Positions 42,482 through 52,033 of a stretch of 64,000 nt of DNA are shown here, piece after piece. The number at the start of each line of letters is the position of its first letter. Position 1 is the first letter of the stretch. Both the position numbers and the translations under genes were made by a program. Source of the stretch: Tropicimonas sp047971885 (GTDB lineage Bacteria; Pseudomonadota; Alphaproteobacteria; Rhodobacterales; Rhodobacteraceae); NCBI RefSeq assembly GCF_047971885.1, contig NZ_JBKEAE010000021.1, forward strand, positions 1 through 64,000, read 5' to 3'. The notes beneath the pieces are model-generated. The model ran no database searches, was not told the origin of the DNA, and saw only the letters and a program-made list of their open reading frames with translations.

Positions 42482-45076
42482 CTAGCCTTTGGGCATCTTG
42501 AGGGAAATGTTCCGGTTGCCCTTCTTGTAGAGCACCTCGCTCTGTCCGATGCCGACAACCCGGCCGCCGTCGAGCCGCGAACCGACCTTGACCTTCTCGT
42601 AGCGGCCCGAGGGCAGCCGTACCAGCGCCCTGCGGTCGTTCGAGGTGCCATAGACGCCGATCAGGGAAACCTTGTTGAGCGCCAGCGCGTTGGAAACCGT
42701 CGCCCGCCGGGCCACCGTCTTGGAGATCGGACCGGTCGGGTTCGCCCGTTCGCTGCGCGGAACCGCCGGGCCGCTCGACCGCGAAGCCGATGCGGTGGAG
42801 GCGGCGGCAGCGGCTTCTTCGGCCGCCCTGGCCTTGGCCTCGGCGGCCGCGCGGGCCTCTGCCTCGCGCTGCTTTGCCGCTGCGGCTGCGGCGGCCTGTT
42901 GCTGGCGCGCGGCTGCGGAGGCGGCGGCAACCTGCTGATCGCGCGCGGCGGCTGCGGCGGCGGCCGCCTGCTGTTGCCGGGCTGCGGCGGCCGCTACCTG
43001 ACGGGCCTGCTCCTCTTCCGCTTCGGCCCGCGCCTGTGCTTCGGCCCGTTCCTGTTCGGCGGCCTCGTTGACGGCCCGTGCCCGGGCGGCGATCTGCGAG
43101 ATATTGGCCGGCTTGAGCCGCGGCATTGGCGATTGCGCGACCGCACGCCGGGAGGCCGTGACGAGGTCGGCGGCAAGCGCGGCGTTCTCGGCCGGTTGAC
43201 CGGCCTCGGTGCCAGCCTCCGCCTCCTGCTGACCTTCGATCGTTTCCGCATCCGCCATCCGCATCGCGGCATCCAGTGCCTCGGCGGTTTCCTGGCTGGA
43301 AAGCGGGCGGCGCAACGGGCGCAGCGCGGCAAGCTCGCTGCGGGTGTGACCGCCCAGGGTTGCCCGTTCGTATTCCGGTACCAGATCGCCGGGCCGCCCG
43401 CGCGGCCGTTGCGGCGCGTCGGTTGCCGGTGGCTCGTCCGGTGTGGGGACGGTGGTATCGAGCGTCGCCGGCCGTTTCGGCGGCACGATATCGGGCTTGC
43501 CCGAATAGATCAGAACGCCGTCGGGGTTGGCGGTGCCGGACGGGCTGGGCACCACCAGACCTTCGGCATCGAACTCGACCGCGGCATTGGGGTTGCGCGG
43601 CGGCGCCGGGCGCCTGGGGCGCGGATCCTCGCTGTCGCCCAGATCGGGAAGCGCAAGCGCATCGTGGTCGGCGATCGCCGGGTCGATCGAGGCGACATAG
43701 AGATCGGCGATCTGATCCTCGCGCGGCAGGAAACCGGGGTCTGGCGCGCGTTCGAGCAGGTCGTCGTCGGAAATCGCGGCCTGAACCGGATCGAACGCAG
43801 CCGGTTCGTCCGCGACAGGTTCGGGGGCAGAAACCGAGGCGACGGGCTCGCCGGGTGCGGGGGTCGAATCGCCGTCCGGCCACAGGGCGAATGCCGCGGC
43901 CACCACGGCAAGCACGGCGACAACGGCGGCAATCGCCATGTTGCGCCGCCCGTTGTTGCGCGGCGGCCTGTCGCGCGTTCCAAAGATCGCCATCGATTCC
44001 GCCTCGGACCTCGGCGGGCGCGGCGGTGCGGCAAGCGTTGGCGCCGGCTTTACCTGCGCCGCAGCCGCCACGGCTGCCTTTTCCGCCGAGATTCTGGTGT
44101 CCGGCGCGGCGTTGAATGGGGCCGGTTCCGGCGCCGGCGTGGTGGCGGAAGGTTCCGGTGCCTCGCGGCGGATGATGGTCAGCGCCGGCTTGTCGGCGGT
44201 CTGCGGGGCCGGAGCCACGGGGGGCGGCGCAATCTCTGGCGCGACGGGTGTGGCATCTTCGACAATCGCGGCAGAGGGCGCCGGTGCCGGCGGCACGGAT
44301 TGTTCGATATCGTCCGGCGCGCCCCGGACCTCGGGCGTTCGCGTGGAAACGAACGTGGCGGCGGGCAGGTTGTCTGTAGCCTCGTCCACCGGCGCGATAT
44401 CCGCTGCACCGGTGTCGATGGCGGGCGATCCGGTTCCGCCATCCGGGGGCGGGACCGGTGCGTCGCCGCCGGGCCTCTCGTTCTGCGGTTCCTCTGCCGG
44501 TGTGACAGCCTCGTCGGAAAGCTCGCCGGCCTCGTCGGTATCAGGCGGCGGCGGCTCGGCAAAGGCATTCCCATCGGCTTCCGGCAGGGAGTCCCATGTG
44601 GCCGCCGGTCCGAAATCGGCCGCGCGGGGGAAGTTGTTCCCGCTGGGCCAGGCCAGAAAACCGGTGGGATGGAACCCGTGCGCGACGGCGAAATCCTGCG
44701 CCTCGTCGAGCGTCTCCAGCGCGACGGCAGCGACATGCAGGGTGCCATTCTCAAGCGCCCAGTCATAGGCAAGTTCGTCCAGCGCATAGGGGGTGGCGCC
44801 GTCGAGTTCCTGCGCGACGCGCTCGGGCGGCGTTTCGTCGCCAGGTGTATCGGCCGCCAGCGCAAGATAGAGAATCTGGGAATCGGGCAGGACAAGCGCC
44901 ACCGTGGCGGGCCCGTCCGTTGCCAGTTCGGCGGCGATCGCCTTCAGCCGGGCAAGTTGCGCCGCCGCGTCGGGTGCGTCGAGCAGCACCTCGGCCAGCG
45001 GCAACCACCCGCCGGTGGCGCGCTCGAGAAGCGCAATACTCTCCTGGTCGAGTGTCAGGACAAAACGCGTGGTCAT
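42482..45076 (-). CDS. bitopic envelope protein: PilM/GspL-like N-terminal region, one membrane helix, low-complexity stalk, PilP/GspC-like C-terminal domain
   Basis: An 864-residue protein. Residues 1-150 look like the actin-like cytoplasmic domain of GspL/PilM (MTTRFVLTLDQESIALLERATGGW, LALAADTP, YALDELAYDWALENGTLHVAAVALETLDEA). Residues 150-370 are acidic and Pro/Ala-rich. One membrane helix (AIAAVVAVLAVVAAAFALWP, about 381-400) follows basic residues, placing the rest in the periplasm. About 680-790 is Ala/Gln/Arg coiled-coil-like repeats (ARQQQAAAAAAA). The last ~65 residues (VSLIGVYGTSNDRRALVRL, VKVGSRLDGGRVVGIGQSEV) match the PilP/GspC homology-region pattern. No other secretion or pilus gene is near. 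AGAAGG precedes the ATG. Confidence 0.75.
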   Translation of the reverse strand: MTTRFVLTLDQESIALLERATGGWLPLAEVLLDAPDAAAQLARLKAIAAELATDGPATVALVLPDSQILYLALAADTPGDETPPERVAQELDGATPYALDELAYDWALENGTLHVAAVALETLDEAQDFAVAHGFHPTGFLAWPSGNNFPRAADFGPAATWDSLPEADGNAFAEPPPPDTDEAGELSDEAVTPAEEPQNERPGGDAPVPPPDGGTGSPAIDTGAADIAPVDEATDNLPAATFVSTRTPEVRGAPDDIEQSVPPAPAPSAAIVEDATPVAPEIAPPPVAPAPQTADKPALTIIRREAPEPSATTPAPEPAPFNAAPDTRISAEKAAVAAAAQVKPAPTLAAPPRPPRSEAESMAIFGTRDRPPRNNGRRNMAIAAVVAVLAVVAAAFALWPDGDSTPAPGEPVASVSAPEPVADEPAAFDPVQAAISDDDLLERAPDPGFLPREDQIADLYVASIDPAIADHDALALPDLGDSEDPRPRRPAPPRNPNAAVEFDAEGLVVPSPSGTANPDGVLIYSGKPDIVPPKRPATLDTTVPTPDEPPATDAPQRPRGRPGDLVPEYERATLGGHTRSELAALRPLRRPLSSQETAEALDAAMRMADAETIEGQQEAEAGTEAGQPAENAALAADLVTASRRAVAQSPMPRLKPANISQIAARARAVNEAAEQERAEAQARAEAEEEQARQVAAAAARQQQAAAAAAAARDQQVAAASAAARQQQAAAAAAAKQREAEARAAAEAKARAAEEAAAAASTASASRSSGPAVPRSERANPTGPISKTVARRATVSNALALNKVSLIGVYGTSNDRRALVRLPSGRYEKVKVGSRLDGGRVVGIGQSEVLYKKGNRNISLKMPKG

Positions 45077-45238
45077 CGCAACCTTCTGGGCCGTGCACCG
45101 GGCAATCGCAAGCCGGCAAACATCTTGGCGAGTGTCTATAGCAGAAATCTGCTGAAACAAACAGGAACCGGCCAAGATTCCTTTGCCGGCGCGCGTCTGT
45201 TCCTGCAGATGAGGGCTGGTAGCAAAAGGACCCATGAC

Positions 45239-45967
45239 ATGAAACGCATTATTCCGGCGATGCTGGCGGCGCTGACGGTTTCCCTGAGCGCGGCCGGGGC
45301 CGCCGAACCCCGGGCGCCGACCGAGGAGCCCGCCATCCTGACGGTGCAGGGCGAGGGCCGGGTCGCCGCACCGCCGGACATGGCCACGGTGACCTTCGGC
45401 GTGGTGACGGAAGATACCGAGGCGGCGGCGGCAATCCGCCGGATGGGAGAGCAGGCCACCGCCGTTCTGGCGCGGATCGAAGCCGCCGGTATCGCCGCTG
45501 CCGACATGCAGACGACGGGGATGTCGCTCGAACCGCGCTGGACCTCCTATCAGTCGTTGCCGCGGCAGGAGGCGGCGCGGATCGAGGGCTATACGGCCTC
45601 GACCGAGGTGTCGGTCAGGGTGCGCGACCTGCAAAAGCTGGGCGGCCTGCTGGACGCAACGGTTGGCGACGGGGCGAACCTGCTGCGCGGGCTGACCTTC
45701 GGGCTTCAGGATCCGGTGCCGTCCGAAGACGCGGCGCGAACCCGCGCCGTGGCCGATGCCACCCGCAAGGCGGCGCTGCTGGCCGGGGCGGCGGGGGTCC
45801 GGCTGGGGCGGATTCGCAGCATCGACGAATTCGGAACCTCGCAGCCGATGATGATGCGGATGGCCGCCGATGCCTATGCCGGCGAGTCGATGCCCACCGC
45901 CGCCGGCGAGGTGGCCGTCACCGCCGGGGTTCGCATCGTGTGGGAAGTGCTGCCCGGCGAAAAGTGA
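45239..45967 (+). CDS. periplasmic SIMPL (DUF541) domain protein
   Basis: A 242-residue exported protein (signal peptide MKRIIPAMLAALTVSLSAAGAA) with a SIMPL domain: ILTVQGEGRVAAPPDMATVTFGVVTEDTEAAAAI, ATTGMSLEPRW-like core and AVADATRKAALLAGAAGVRLGRI. Family members form ring-like oligomers and are linked to oxidative or envelope stress. AGGA lies 8 bases before the ATG. Divergent from the large envelope protein with 160 bp between. Confidence 0.88.
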   Translation: MKRIIPAMLAALTVSLSAAGAAEPRAPTEEPAILTVQGEGRVAAPPDMATVTFGVVTEDTEAAAAIRRMGEQATAVLARIEAAGIAAADMQTTGMSLEPRWTSYQSLPRQEAARIEGYTASTEVSVRVRDLQKLGGLLDATVGDGANLLRGLTFGLQDPVPSEDAARTRAVADATRKAALLAGAAGVRLGRIRSIDEFGTSQPMMMRMAADAYAGESMPTAAGEVAVTAGVRIVWEVLPGEK

Positions 45968-45983
45968 TCCGCCGGGCCGAAGA

Positions 45984-47276
45984 TCAGGCGGTGGCCCTGG
46001 CCAGCGCCTGATCGAGATCGGCGATCAGATCGTCGGCGTCCTCGATCCCGATCGAGATCCGCACCACGCTGGGGCCGGCGCCCGCCGCTTCCTGCTGTTC
46101 GGGTGTAAGCTGGCGATGGGTGGTCGAAGCCGAATGGATGATCAGCGAGCGCGTATCGCCAAGGTTGGCGACATGGCTGAACAGCTCCAGCGAATCCACC
46201 AGCTTGACGCAGGCCTCGTAACCGCCCCGGACCGAAACGGTGAACAGCGCGCCGGCCCCTTTCGGGCAGATGCGGGCAATCCGCTCGTGATAGGGCGACG
46301 ATGGCAGGCCGGCATAGGTGACCTTTTCGATACGCGGGTCGTTTTCCAGCCAGGTGGCGATCTTCATCGCGTTGGCGACGTGCTTTTCCATGCGCAGGCT
46401 GAGCGTCTCGATCCCCATCAGCGTGTAATGGGCGCCCTGCGGGTTCATCGTCATGCCAAGATCGCGCAGACCGACCGCGATGCCGTGGAAGGTAAAGGCC
46501 ATCGGCCCCAGCGCCTCGTGGAACTTCAGCCCGTGATAGGCGGGTTCGGGCGCGCTGAGCGACGGGAACTTTCCGCTGGCCGACCAGTCGAACTTGCCCG
46601 AATCGATGACCGCGCCGCCGGTCACCGTGCCGTTGCCGGTCAGGTACTTGGTGGTCGAGTGCACCACCAGCGTCGCCCCCAGCGCAATCGGGTTGCACAG
46701 GTAGGGCGTGGCCGAGGTGTTGTCGACGATCAGCGGGATGCCGGCGTCGTTGGCGATGGCTGCCATGGCCGGAATGTCGGTGATGTAACCGCCGGGGTTG
46801 GCGATGGATTCGCAGAAGATCGCCCGCGTATCGTCGTCGATGGCCGCCCGGACGGCCTCGGGGTCGTCCATGTCGACGAATCTGGCCGACCAGCCGAAAC
46901 GTTTGATGGTCTGGGTGAACTGGGTGATCGTGCCGCCGTAAAGACGGGTCGAGGCGACAAGATTGCAGCCCGGCATCATCAGCGGAAACAGCGCCATGAT
47001 CTGCGCCGCGTGCCCCGACGAACAGGTGATGCCGCCAACGCCGCCTTCGAGCGCCGCAATCCGCTCGGCCAGCGCCATGACGGTGGGGTTGGCCAGGCGC
47101 GAATAGATATAGCCGACCTCTTCGAGGTTGAAGAGCCGCGCGGCATGATCGGCGTCTTTGAAGACATAGGCCGTGGTCTGGTAGATCGGGATCTGCCGCG
47201 CGCCGGTGGCGGGGTCGGCCTTTGCGCCGGCATGTACCTGCAGCGTGTCGAAGCCGAGTTTGCGGTCGTCGGTCAT
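45984..47276 (-). CDS. metY: O-acetylhomoserine sulfhydrylase (MetY family)
   Basis: A 430-residue PLP enzyme that makes homocysteine from O-acetylhomoserine and sulfide. Signatures: FDTLQVHAGAKADPATGARQIPIYQTTAYVF, SRLANPTVMALAERIAALEGG, and PLP-lysine in VHSTTKYLTGNGTVTGG. Length and the C-terminal SIGIEDADDLIADL are as in MetY rather than the shorter MetB/MetC. GGAGG precedes the ATG. I looked for and did not see a SAM riboswitch upstream. Confidence 0.94.
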   Translation of the reverse strand: MTDDRKLGFDTLQVHAGAKADPATGARQIPIYQTTAYVFKDADHAARLFNLEEVGYIYSRLANPTVMALAERIAALEGGVGGITCSSGHAAQIMALFPLMMPGCNLVASTRLYGGTITQFTQTIKRFGWSARFVDMDDPEAVRAAIDDDTRAIFCESIANPGGYITDIPAMAAIANDAGIPLIVDNTSATPYLCNPIALGATLVVHSTTKYLTGNGTVTGGAVIDSGKFDWSASGKFPSLSAPEPAYHGLKFHEALGPMAFTFHGIAVGLRDLGMTMNPQGAHYTLMGIETLSLRMEKHVANAMKIATWLENDPRIEKVTYAGLPSSPYHERIARICPKGAGALFTVSVRGGYEACVKLVDSLELFSHVANLGDTRSLIIHSASTTHRQLTPEQQEAAGAGPSVVRISIGIEDADDLIADLDQALARATA

Positions 47277-47398
47277 GGTGTCCTCCGGGATATCCTGTCC
47301 TCGCGGTGTAGGGCCTTTGGCGGCACATCACAATGGCGCGACGCCGGGGTGAGACACCGTGATCCCCGGACACTTTTCATTCCGGCGCGACCGTGCGG

Positions 47399-47872
47399 TC
47401 AGGATGCGATCTGCGCGTCGCAGGCCCGGCGGAAGCACTCGCCAAGGATGAAATCCCAGCGTTCGTCGTAGTTGGCCGCCGCTGCGGCGCCGGCGGCACC
47501 CATGCGATCGAACCGGCTGTGCACCAGTTCGATCACGCATCCCGCGCCGCCGGGGGTGAAAGACAGCGCGACATGCGACGCCTGATCGGGATCGCGCCCG
47601 ACATACCAGTCGATCCCGATGTTCCGGGCCGGTCGCCAGACGGTTATTTCCCCCCAATCGGCGGTGTTGCCGTCATGACGGGTCTCGACGATCCGGCCGC
47701 CGACACGCGGATCGAGCGCGAGATCGGTTGCGGCCTTTCCCTCGGATGCCGAGAGCGAATAGGAGGCAAGCGGCCACCATTCGGCAAGGCGGAGGGCGAA
47801 GAGATGGAATGCCTCCGGTGCCTCCAGTGGCACCTTCAGGGTCTTGCGGATTGCGGTATCGGTCTCGGACAA
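47399..47872 (-). CDS. SRPBCC/START-like protein
   Basis: A 157-residue protein with the AHSA1/SRPBCC pattern: IRKTLKVPLEAPEAFHLFALRLAEWWPLAS at the start, GGRIVETRHDGNTADWGEITVWRPARNIGIDW, SHVALSFTPGGAGCVIELVHSRF, and a C-terminal helix. The fold makes a hydrophobic pocket; functions range from chaperone cofactor to lipid binding. The start is a TTG with AAAGGA 8 bases upstream; upstream in-frame ATGs would add an Arg/Pro-rich non-homologous stretch. Confidence 0.82.
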   Translation of the reverse strand: MSETDTAIRKTLKVPLEAPEAFHLFALRLAEWWPLASYSLSASEGKAATDLALDPRVGGRIVETRHDGNTADWGEITVWRPARNIGIDWYVGRDPDQASHVALSFTPGGAGCVIELVHSRFDRMGAAGAAAAANYDERWDFILGECFRRACDAQIAS

Positions 47873-48203
47873 GATGCGGTTCCTTTCCGGTTGGCAATGG
47901 GGCATGGGCGGTGGTCGGGCAGGACCGTCGGCGGCGGGTCGCAGGTGGGGCCGCAGACGGTGCTGATCTTTACCCAAGGTAAGACTTTGGTGCCCGGGCT
48001 GTCAAACTTTTCCACCTGCGGTTGCGCGCCGCTCCGGGCGCCATGCGGCGACCGCAAGGGGAATGCGCCGCGTTTGCCGCCGTCCGAATGTCGCCCAATC
48101 CGGCGGGTGCCCTTGCAACCCGGAGGGGGCGACACTAGGACTCTACGCAGAATTTCGGCGGCGCCTGCACAAGCAGAGGCCCAATGCACGAGGCAGAACT
48201 CCC
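47873..48203. other. intergenic region upstream of clpP
   Basis: No gene seen. It contains a short inverted repeat TTACC-CAA-GGTAA at 47970-47982, a possible operator for the leftward SRPBCC gene, and TTGCAA at 48113 with TAGGAC 17 bp on, a weak promoter for clpP. A CCCTTGC element resembles the -35 of heat-shock sigma-32 promoters but the -10 does not match well. Confidence 0.4.
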
Positions 48204-48836
48204 ATGCGCGATCCCTATGAAACCTACATGGACCTTGTTCCGATGGTCGTCGAGCAGACCAGCCGCGGCGAACGGGCCTATGACATCTTCTCGCGGCTGC
48301 TCAAGGAACGCATCATCTTCGTCAACGGGCCGGTGCATGACGGCATGAGCCAGCTTGTCGTGGCGCAGCTTCTGCATCTGGAGGCCGAGAACCCGTCCAA
48401 GGAAATATCGATGTATATCAACAGCCCCGGCGGCGTCGTGACCTCGGGCCTGTCGATCTACGATACGATGCAGTACATCAAGCCCAAGGTCTCGACACTG
48501 GTTGTCGGGCAGGCGGCGTCGATGGGTTCGCTGCTGCTGACGGCGGGTGAAAAGGGCATGCGTTTCTCGCTGCCCAACAGCCGCATCATGGTGCACCAGC
48601 CCTCGGGCGGCTATCAGGGACAGGCGACGGATATCATGATCCACGCCGCCGAAACGCAGAAGCTCAAGGACCGGCTCAACAAGATCTACGTCAAGCACAC
48701 CGGTCAGCCGCTCGAAAAGGTCGAGGCGGCGCTGGAGCGCGACAACTTCATGTCGGCCGAGGACGCAAAGGAATGGGGCCTGATCGACGAGATCGTCGAA
48801 AGCCGCAAGACACCCGGCGACGAAGGCAAATCCTGA
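48204..48836 (+). CDS. clpP: ATP-dependent Clp protease proteolytic subunit ClpP
   Basis: A 210-residue serine peptidase forming the double-heptamer chamber fed by ClpX or ClpA. The catalytic triad is Ser in GQAASMGSLLLTAG, His in IMVHQPSGGYQGQ and Asp in the ERDNFMS segment. In alphaproteobacteria ClpXP degrades CtrA, a regulator encoded in this window. GAGG lies about 11 bases before the ATG. clpX follows after 164 bp. Confidence 0.98.
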   Translation: MRDPYETYMDLVPMVVEQTSRGERAYDIFSRLLKERIIFVNGPVHDGMSQLVVAQLLHLEAENPSKEISMYINSPGGVVTSGLSIYDTMQYIKPKVSTLVVGQAASMGSLLLTAGEKGMRFSLPNSRIMVHQPSGGYQGQATDIMIHAAETQKLKDRLNKIYVKHTGQPLEKVEAALERDNFMSAEDAKEWGLIDEIVESRKTPGDEGKS

Positions 48837-49000
48837 CCGGGCGCAGTCCGGTTGAAGCGACTGCCGAAAAGGTGGTTCATTTGGGCATTGTACCCCGAAG
48901 GGGGCTGCCATAGTCTTGTCGGGCCGGTTTCGGACGCTCGTCCGGAATGCGACCCGACGTTACGGCAAGCAGAACAGGCGACGAGCCTTAGGGGATTGGT

Positions 49001-50260
49001 ATGGCGAACTCATCCGGTGGCGACAGCAAGAACACGCTCTACTGCTCTTTCTGCGGAAAGAGCCAGCACGAGGTGCGCAAGCTGATTGCCGGTCCGACGG
49101 TGTTCATCTGCGATGAATGCGTCGAACTGTGCATGGATATTATCCGGGAGGAAACAAAGACTTCGGGGCTGAAATCCTCGGATGGCGTGCCGACCCCGCG
49201 CGAGATCTGCGACGTGCTCGACGATTACGTGATCGGGCAGGGGCGTGCCAAGCGGGTGCTTTCGGTGGCCGTGCACAACCATTACAAGCGCCTCAACCAT
49301 GCGACGAAATCGGCCGATATCGAGTTGCAGAAATCCAATATCCTGCTGATCGGCCCGACCGGCTGCGGCAAGACCTATCTCGCGCAGACGCTGGCGCGCA
49401 TCCTCGATGTGCCCTTCACCATGGCCGATGCCACGACGCTGACCGAAGCCGGCTATGTCGGCGAGGACGTGGAGAACATCATCCTCAAGCTGTTGCAGGC
49501 CAGCGAATACAATGTCGAGCGGGCGCAGCGCGGCATCGTCTATATCGACGAGGTGGACAAGATCACCCGCAAGTCGGACAACCCCTCGATCACCCGCGAT
49601 GTCTCGGGCGAGGGGGTGCAGCAGGCGCTGCTGAAGATCATGGAGGGAACCGTCGCCTCCGTGCCGCCGCAGGGCGGGCGCAAGCATCCGCAGCAGGAAT
49701 TTCTTCAGGTCGACACCACCAACATCCTGTTCATCTGCGGCGGGGCCTTTTCCGGGCTCGACAAGATCATAGCCCAGCGGGGCAAGGGATCGGCGATCGG
49801 CTTTGGCGCCGATGTCAAGGACGAGGGCAATCAGGACGTGGGCGAGTTGTTCTCGCAACTCGAACCCGAGGATCTGCTGAAATTCGGCCTGATCCCCGAG
49901 TTCGTCGGCCGCCTTCCGGTGATCGCAACGCTGGAAAACCTTGACGAGGATGTGCTGGTGACCATCCTGACCGAGCCGAAGAACGCCATCGTCAAGCAAT
50001 ACCAGCGCCTGTTCGAGCTGGAGGATACCGAGCTTGCCTTCACCGACGATGCCCTGCGCGCCATCGCCCACCGCGCCATCGAGCGCAAGACCGGCGCGCG
50101 CGGCCTGCGCTCGATCATGGAGGACATCCTGCTCGACACGATGTTCGACCTGCCAAGCCTCGAAGGGGTTCAGGAGGTTGTGGTCAACGAGGAAGCCGTT
50201 ACCTCGGAATCGCAGCCGCTGCTGATCTATTCGGAAAACCGGGACGCAACCGCCGGGTGA
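49001..50260 (+). CDS. clpX: ATP-dependent Clp protease ATPase subunit ClpX
   Basis: A 419-residue AAA+ unfoldase. The N-terminal zinc-binding domain is LYCSFCGKSQHEVRKLIAGP followed by FICDECVELC; Walker A is GPTGCGKT, Walker B YIDEVDKI, the pore loop GYVGEDVE, and sensor/RKH regions follow. The IGF-type loop (GFGADV) docks ClpP. GGGGA precedes the ATG. Strong terminator after the stop. Confidence 0.98.
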   Translation: MANSSGGDSKNTLYCSFCGKSQHEVRKLIAGPTVFICDECVELCMDIIREETKTSGLKSSDGVPTPREICDVLDDYVIGQGRAKRVLSVAVHNHYKRLNHATKSADIELQKSNILLIGPTGCGKTYLAQTLARILDVPFTMADATTLTEAGYVGEDVENIILKLLQASEYNVERAQRGIVYIDEVDKITRKSDNPSITRDVSGEGVQQALLKIMEGTVASVPPQGGRKHPQQEFLQVDTTNILFICGGAFSGLDKIIAQRGKGSAIGFGADVKDEGNQDVGELFSQLEPEDLLKFGLIPEFVGRLPVIATLENLDEDVLVTILTEPKNAIVKQYQRLFELEDTELAFTDDALRAIAHRAIERKTGARGLRSIMEDILLDTMFDLPSLEGVQEVVVNEEAVTSESQPLLIYSENRDATAG

Positions 50261-50282
50261 GGCAATTGGTGCCGAACCGATA

Positions 50283-50316
50283 ACCCGCCGGAGATATCCG
50301 GCGGGTTTTTATTTTT
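50283..50316 (+). terminator. rho-independent terminator of clpX
   Basis: ACCCGCCGG and CCGGCGGGT make a perfect 9-bp stem around AGATAT, followed by TTTTT and a second T-run, 22 bp after the clpX stop. Confidence 0.92.
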
Positions 50317-50361
50317 GGCAATGCGTTACAGATGAAAATTGATGTTGCGCTGATGCCTTTG

Positions 50362-51510
50362 TCAGAGGGTTACGGTTTCCACGCTCAGGATTGTCGGCAG
50401 GTGTCGCGCGATTTCGCTCCAGGTGTCGCCATCGTCTAGGCTCGCGAAGACCGATCCGCTGTTGGTGCCGAAATAGACTCCGGCCGGTTCGGCGCGATCG
50501 GTGGCCATCGCCTGTCTCAGTACGGTGAAATAGCAATCGCGCGTCGGTAGCCCGTTGTTCTGCGCTTCCCAGTTTTCGCCGCCATCGCGCGAGCGCCAGA
50601 CCGCTGCCGAGGCGTCGGGCGGGAAGCGCCCCTTGCTGTCGCCGTTCAGCGGCAGAACCCAGATCGTCCGGCAATCGCCGGGATGCACGGCGACGGGAAA
50701 GCCGAATGTGCTGGGAAGTCCGCCGCCGATATCGCGCCAGCTTCGGCCGCCATCGGCGCTGCGGAACGTGCCATGGTGGTTCTGCTGATAGAGCAGGGTA
50801 CCCCCGTTCGCATCGTCGCGTGCGATCTGCAGGTTGTGCACGCAATGACCGACCTCGGCCGCGTCGCCGCCGGCGGCGGCATCCGCATTGGAGCGGCGGT
50901 TGCGCCGCTCCCAGGTTGCACCGCCATCTTCGGTGGCAAAGACCCCGGCGGCGGAAATCCCGATCCACATCCGCGCCGGCGCATCGGGATCGACCGCAAT
51001 AGAATGCAGCGTCAGCCCCGCCGCGCCGGGCTGCCAGCTTCCTTTCGACGGATGCTCGCTCAGCCCCTGTACGCGCGACCAGTTTGCGCCGCCATCGGTG
51101 CTTTCGAACAGCGTGGCGGGTTTCGCGCCCGCATAGAGCCGCCCGCCGGCATGCGCCAGCGACCAGATCGCATCGACCTCGCCGGTAAACGGCGCGGGCG
51201 GTGATGCCACCATGCCGTATTCCGCCGCCTCGTCGGGGTTGGCGGCAATCCAGGCGTCGGTCTCGCCATTGGCGAATTTGGAGAGCGTCCAGCTTTCGCC
51301 GCTCTCGTCGGAGCGCCACACGCCCGCGCCGTCCCAGGCGCCGCCGCCCGCCGCCCAGAGCCGGCCGGTTTCCGCATCGCCGACGACGTGGTTGATCGGC
51401 CATCCGTCGCACAGCGGGCCGCGTACCGCCCAATTCTGGCGCACACTATCCGATGACAGGATGAACACGCCTTTTGTCGTGCCGAGAAGTATCGAGACGT
51501 CTTTTGCCAT
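50362..51510 (-). CDS. BNR/sialidase-like beta-propeller protein
   Basis: A 382-residue protein with at least five Asp-box/BNR repeats of the form S-x-DGG-x-x-W (SDESGESWTL, STDGGANWSRV, TEDGGATWERR, SADGGRSWRDI, SRDGGENWEAQ, SLDDGDTWSEI), indicating a six- or seven-bladed propeller. No signal peptide, so cytoplasmic. It resembles 'exo-alpha-sialidase' annotations and photosystem-assembly-type propellers but has no sialidase catalytic residues that I can place. Function unknown. Confidence 0.85.
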   Translation of the reverse strand: MAKDVSILLGTTKGVFILSSDSVRQNWAVRGPLCDGWPINHVVGDAETGRLWAAGGGAWDGAGVWRSDESGESWTLSKFANGETDAWIAANPDEAAEYGMVASPPAPFTGEVDAIWSLAHAGGRLYAGAKPATLFESTDGGANWSRVQGLSEHPSKGSWQPGAAGLTLHSIAVDPDAPARMWIGISAAGVFATEDGGATWERRNRRSNADAAAGGDAAEVGHCVHNLQIARDDANGGTLLYQQNHHGTFRSADGGRSWRDIGGGLPSTFGFPVAVHPGDCRTIWVLPLNGDSKGRFPPDASAAVWRSRDGGENWEAQNNGLPTRDCYFTVLRQAMATDRAEPAGVYFGTNSGSVFASLDDGDTWSEIARHLPTILSVETVTL

Positions 51511-51618
51511 CGTGCGGTTCCCGAGTGGTTTTCCGAAACAATATCATGGCTTGCGAAAACGGGAAGAGCCGGTATTGCGGCACCACGTGCCCGCAGAACC
51601 GGTTGGGGAGGTAACTCA

Positions 51619-52005
51619 ATGACACGCCGGCTTGTTTCCACCGGCTCGCCCTTCGAGGCGCGCATCGGCTATTCGCGTGCGGTGGTTTGCGACGGCTGGG
51701 TCTTTGTCGCCGGAACGACCGGCTACGATTATTCAACGATGATCATGCCCGAACGAATCGAGGAGCAATGCGCCAACGCGCTGAAGACGATCGAACGCGC
51801 GCTGAGAGAAGCCGGGGCGGGGCTCGACGATGTGGTTCGCATCCGCTACATCCTGCCCGATGCTGCGGACTGGCCCGCCTGCTGGCCGATCACCAGCACG
51901 GCCTTTGCCCGTGCCCGCCCGGCCGCCACGATGATTGTCGCCGGTCTTCAGGAGCAGGAAATGAGAATCGAGATCGAGGTCACGGCGCGGATCCCCGGCG
52001 CCTGA
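51619..52005 (+). CDS. RidA family protein
   Basis: A 128-residue YjgF/YER057c/UK114 protein: FEARIGYSRAVVCDGWVFVAGTTG, QCANALKTIERALREAGAGLDDVVRIRYIL, RPAATMIVAGL and EIEVTARIP, with the substrate-pocket Arg in the RPAAT segment. RidA hydrolyses reactive enamine/imine intermediates; this is a RidA-group paralogue and the substrate may differ. GGGGAGG precedes the ATG. Confidence 0.92.
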   Translation: MTRRLVSTGSPFEARIGYSRAVVCDGWVFVAGTTGYDYSTMIMPERIEEQCANALKTIERALREAGAGLDDVVRIRYILPDAADWPACWPITSTAFARARPAATMIVAGLQEQEMRIEIEVTARIPGA

Positions 52006-52033
52006 GCAGCCACAGGCGCGGATCATCCGGCCG

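Noticed and set aside
47277..47400. Possible SAM riboswitch upstream of metY
   Set aside because: I looked for the conserved blocks of SAM-II and SAM/SAH riboswitches and found none; the segment is ordinary GC-rich sequence.
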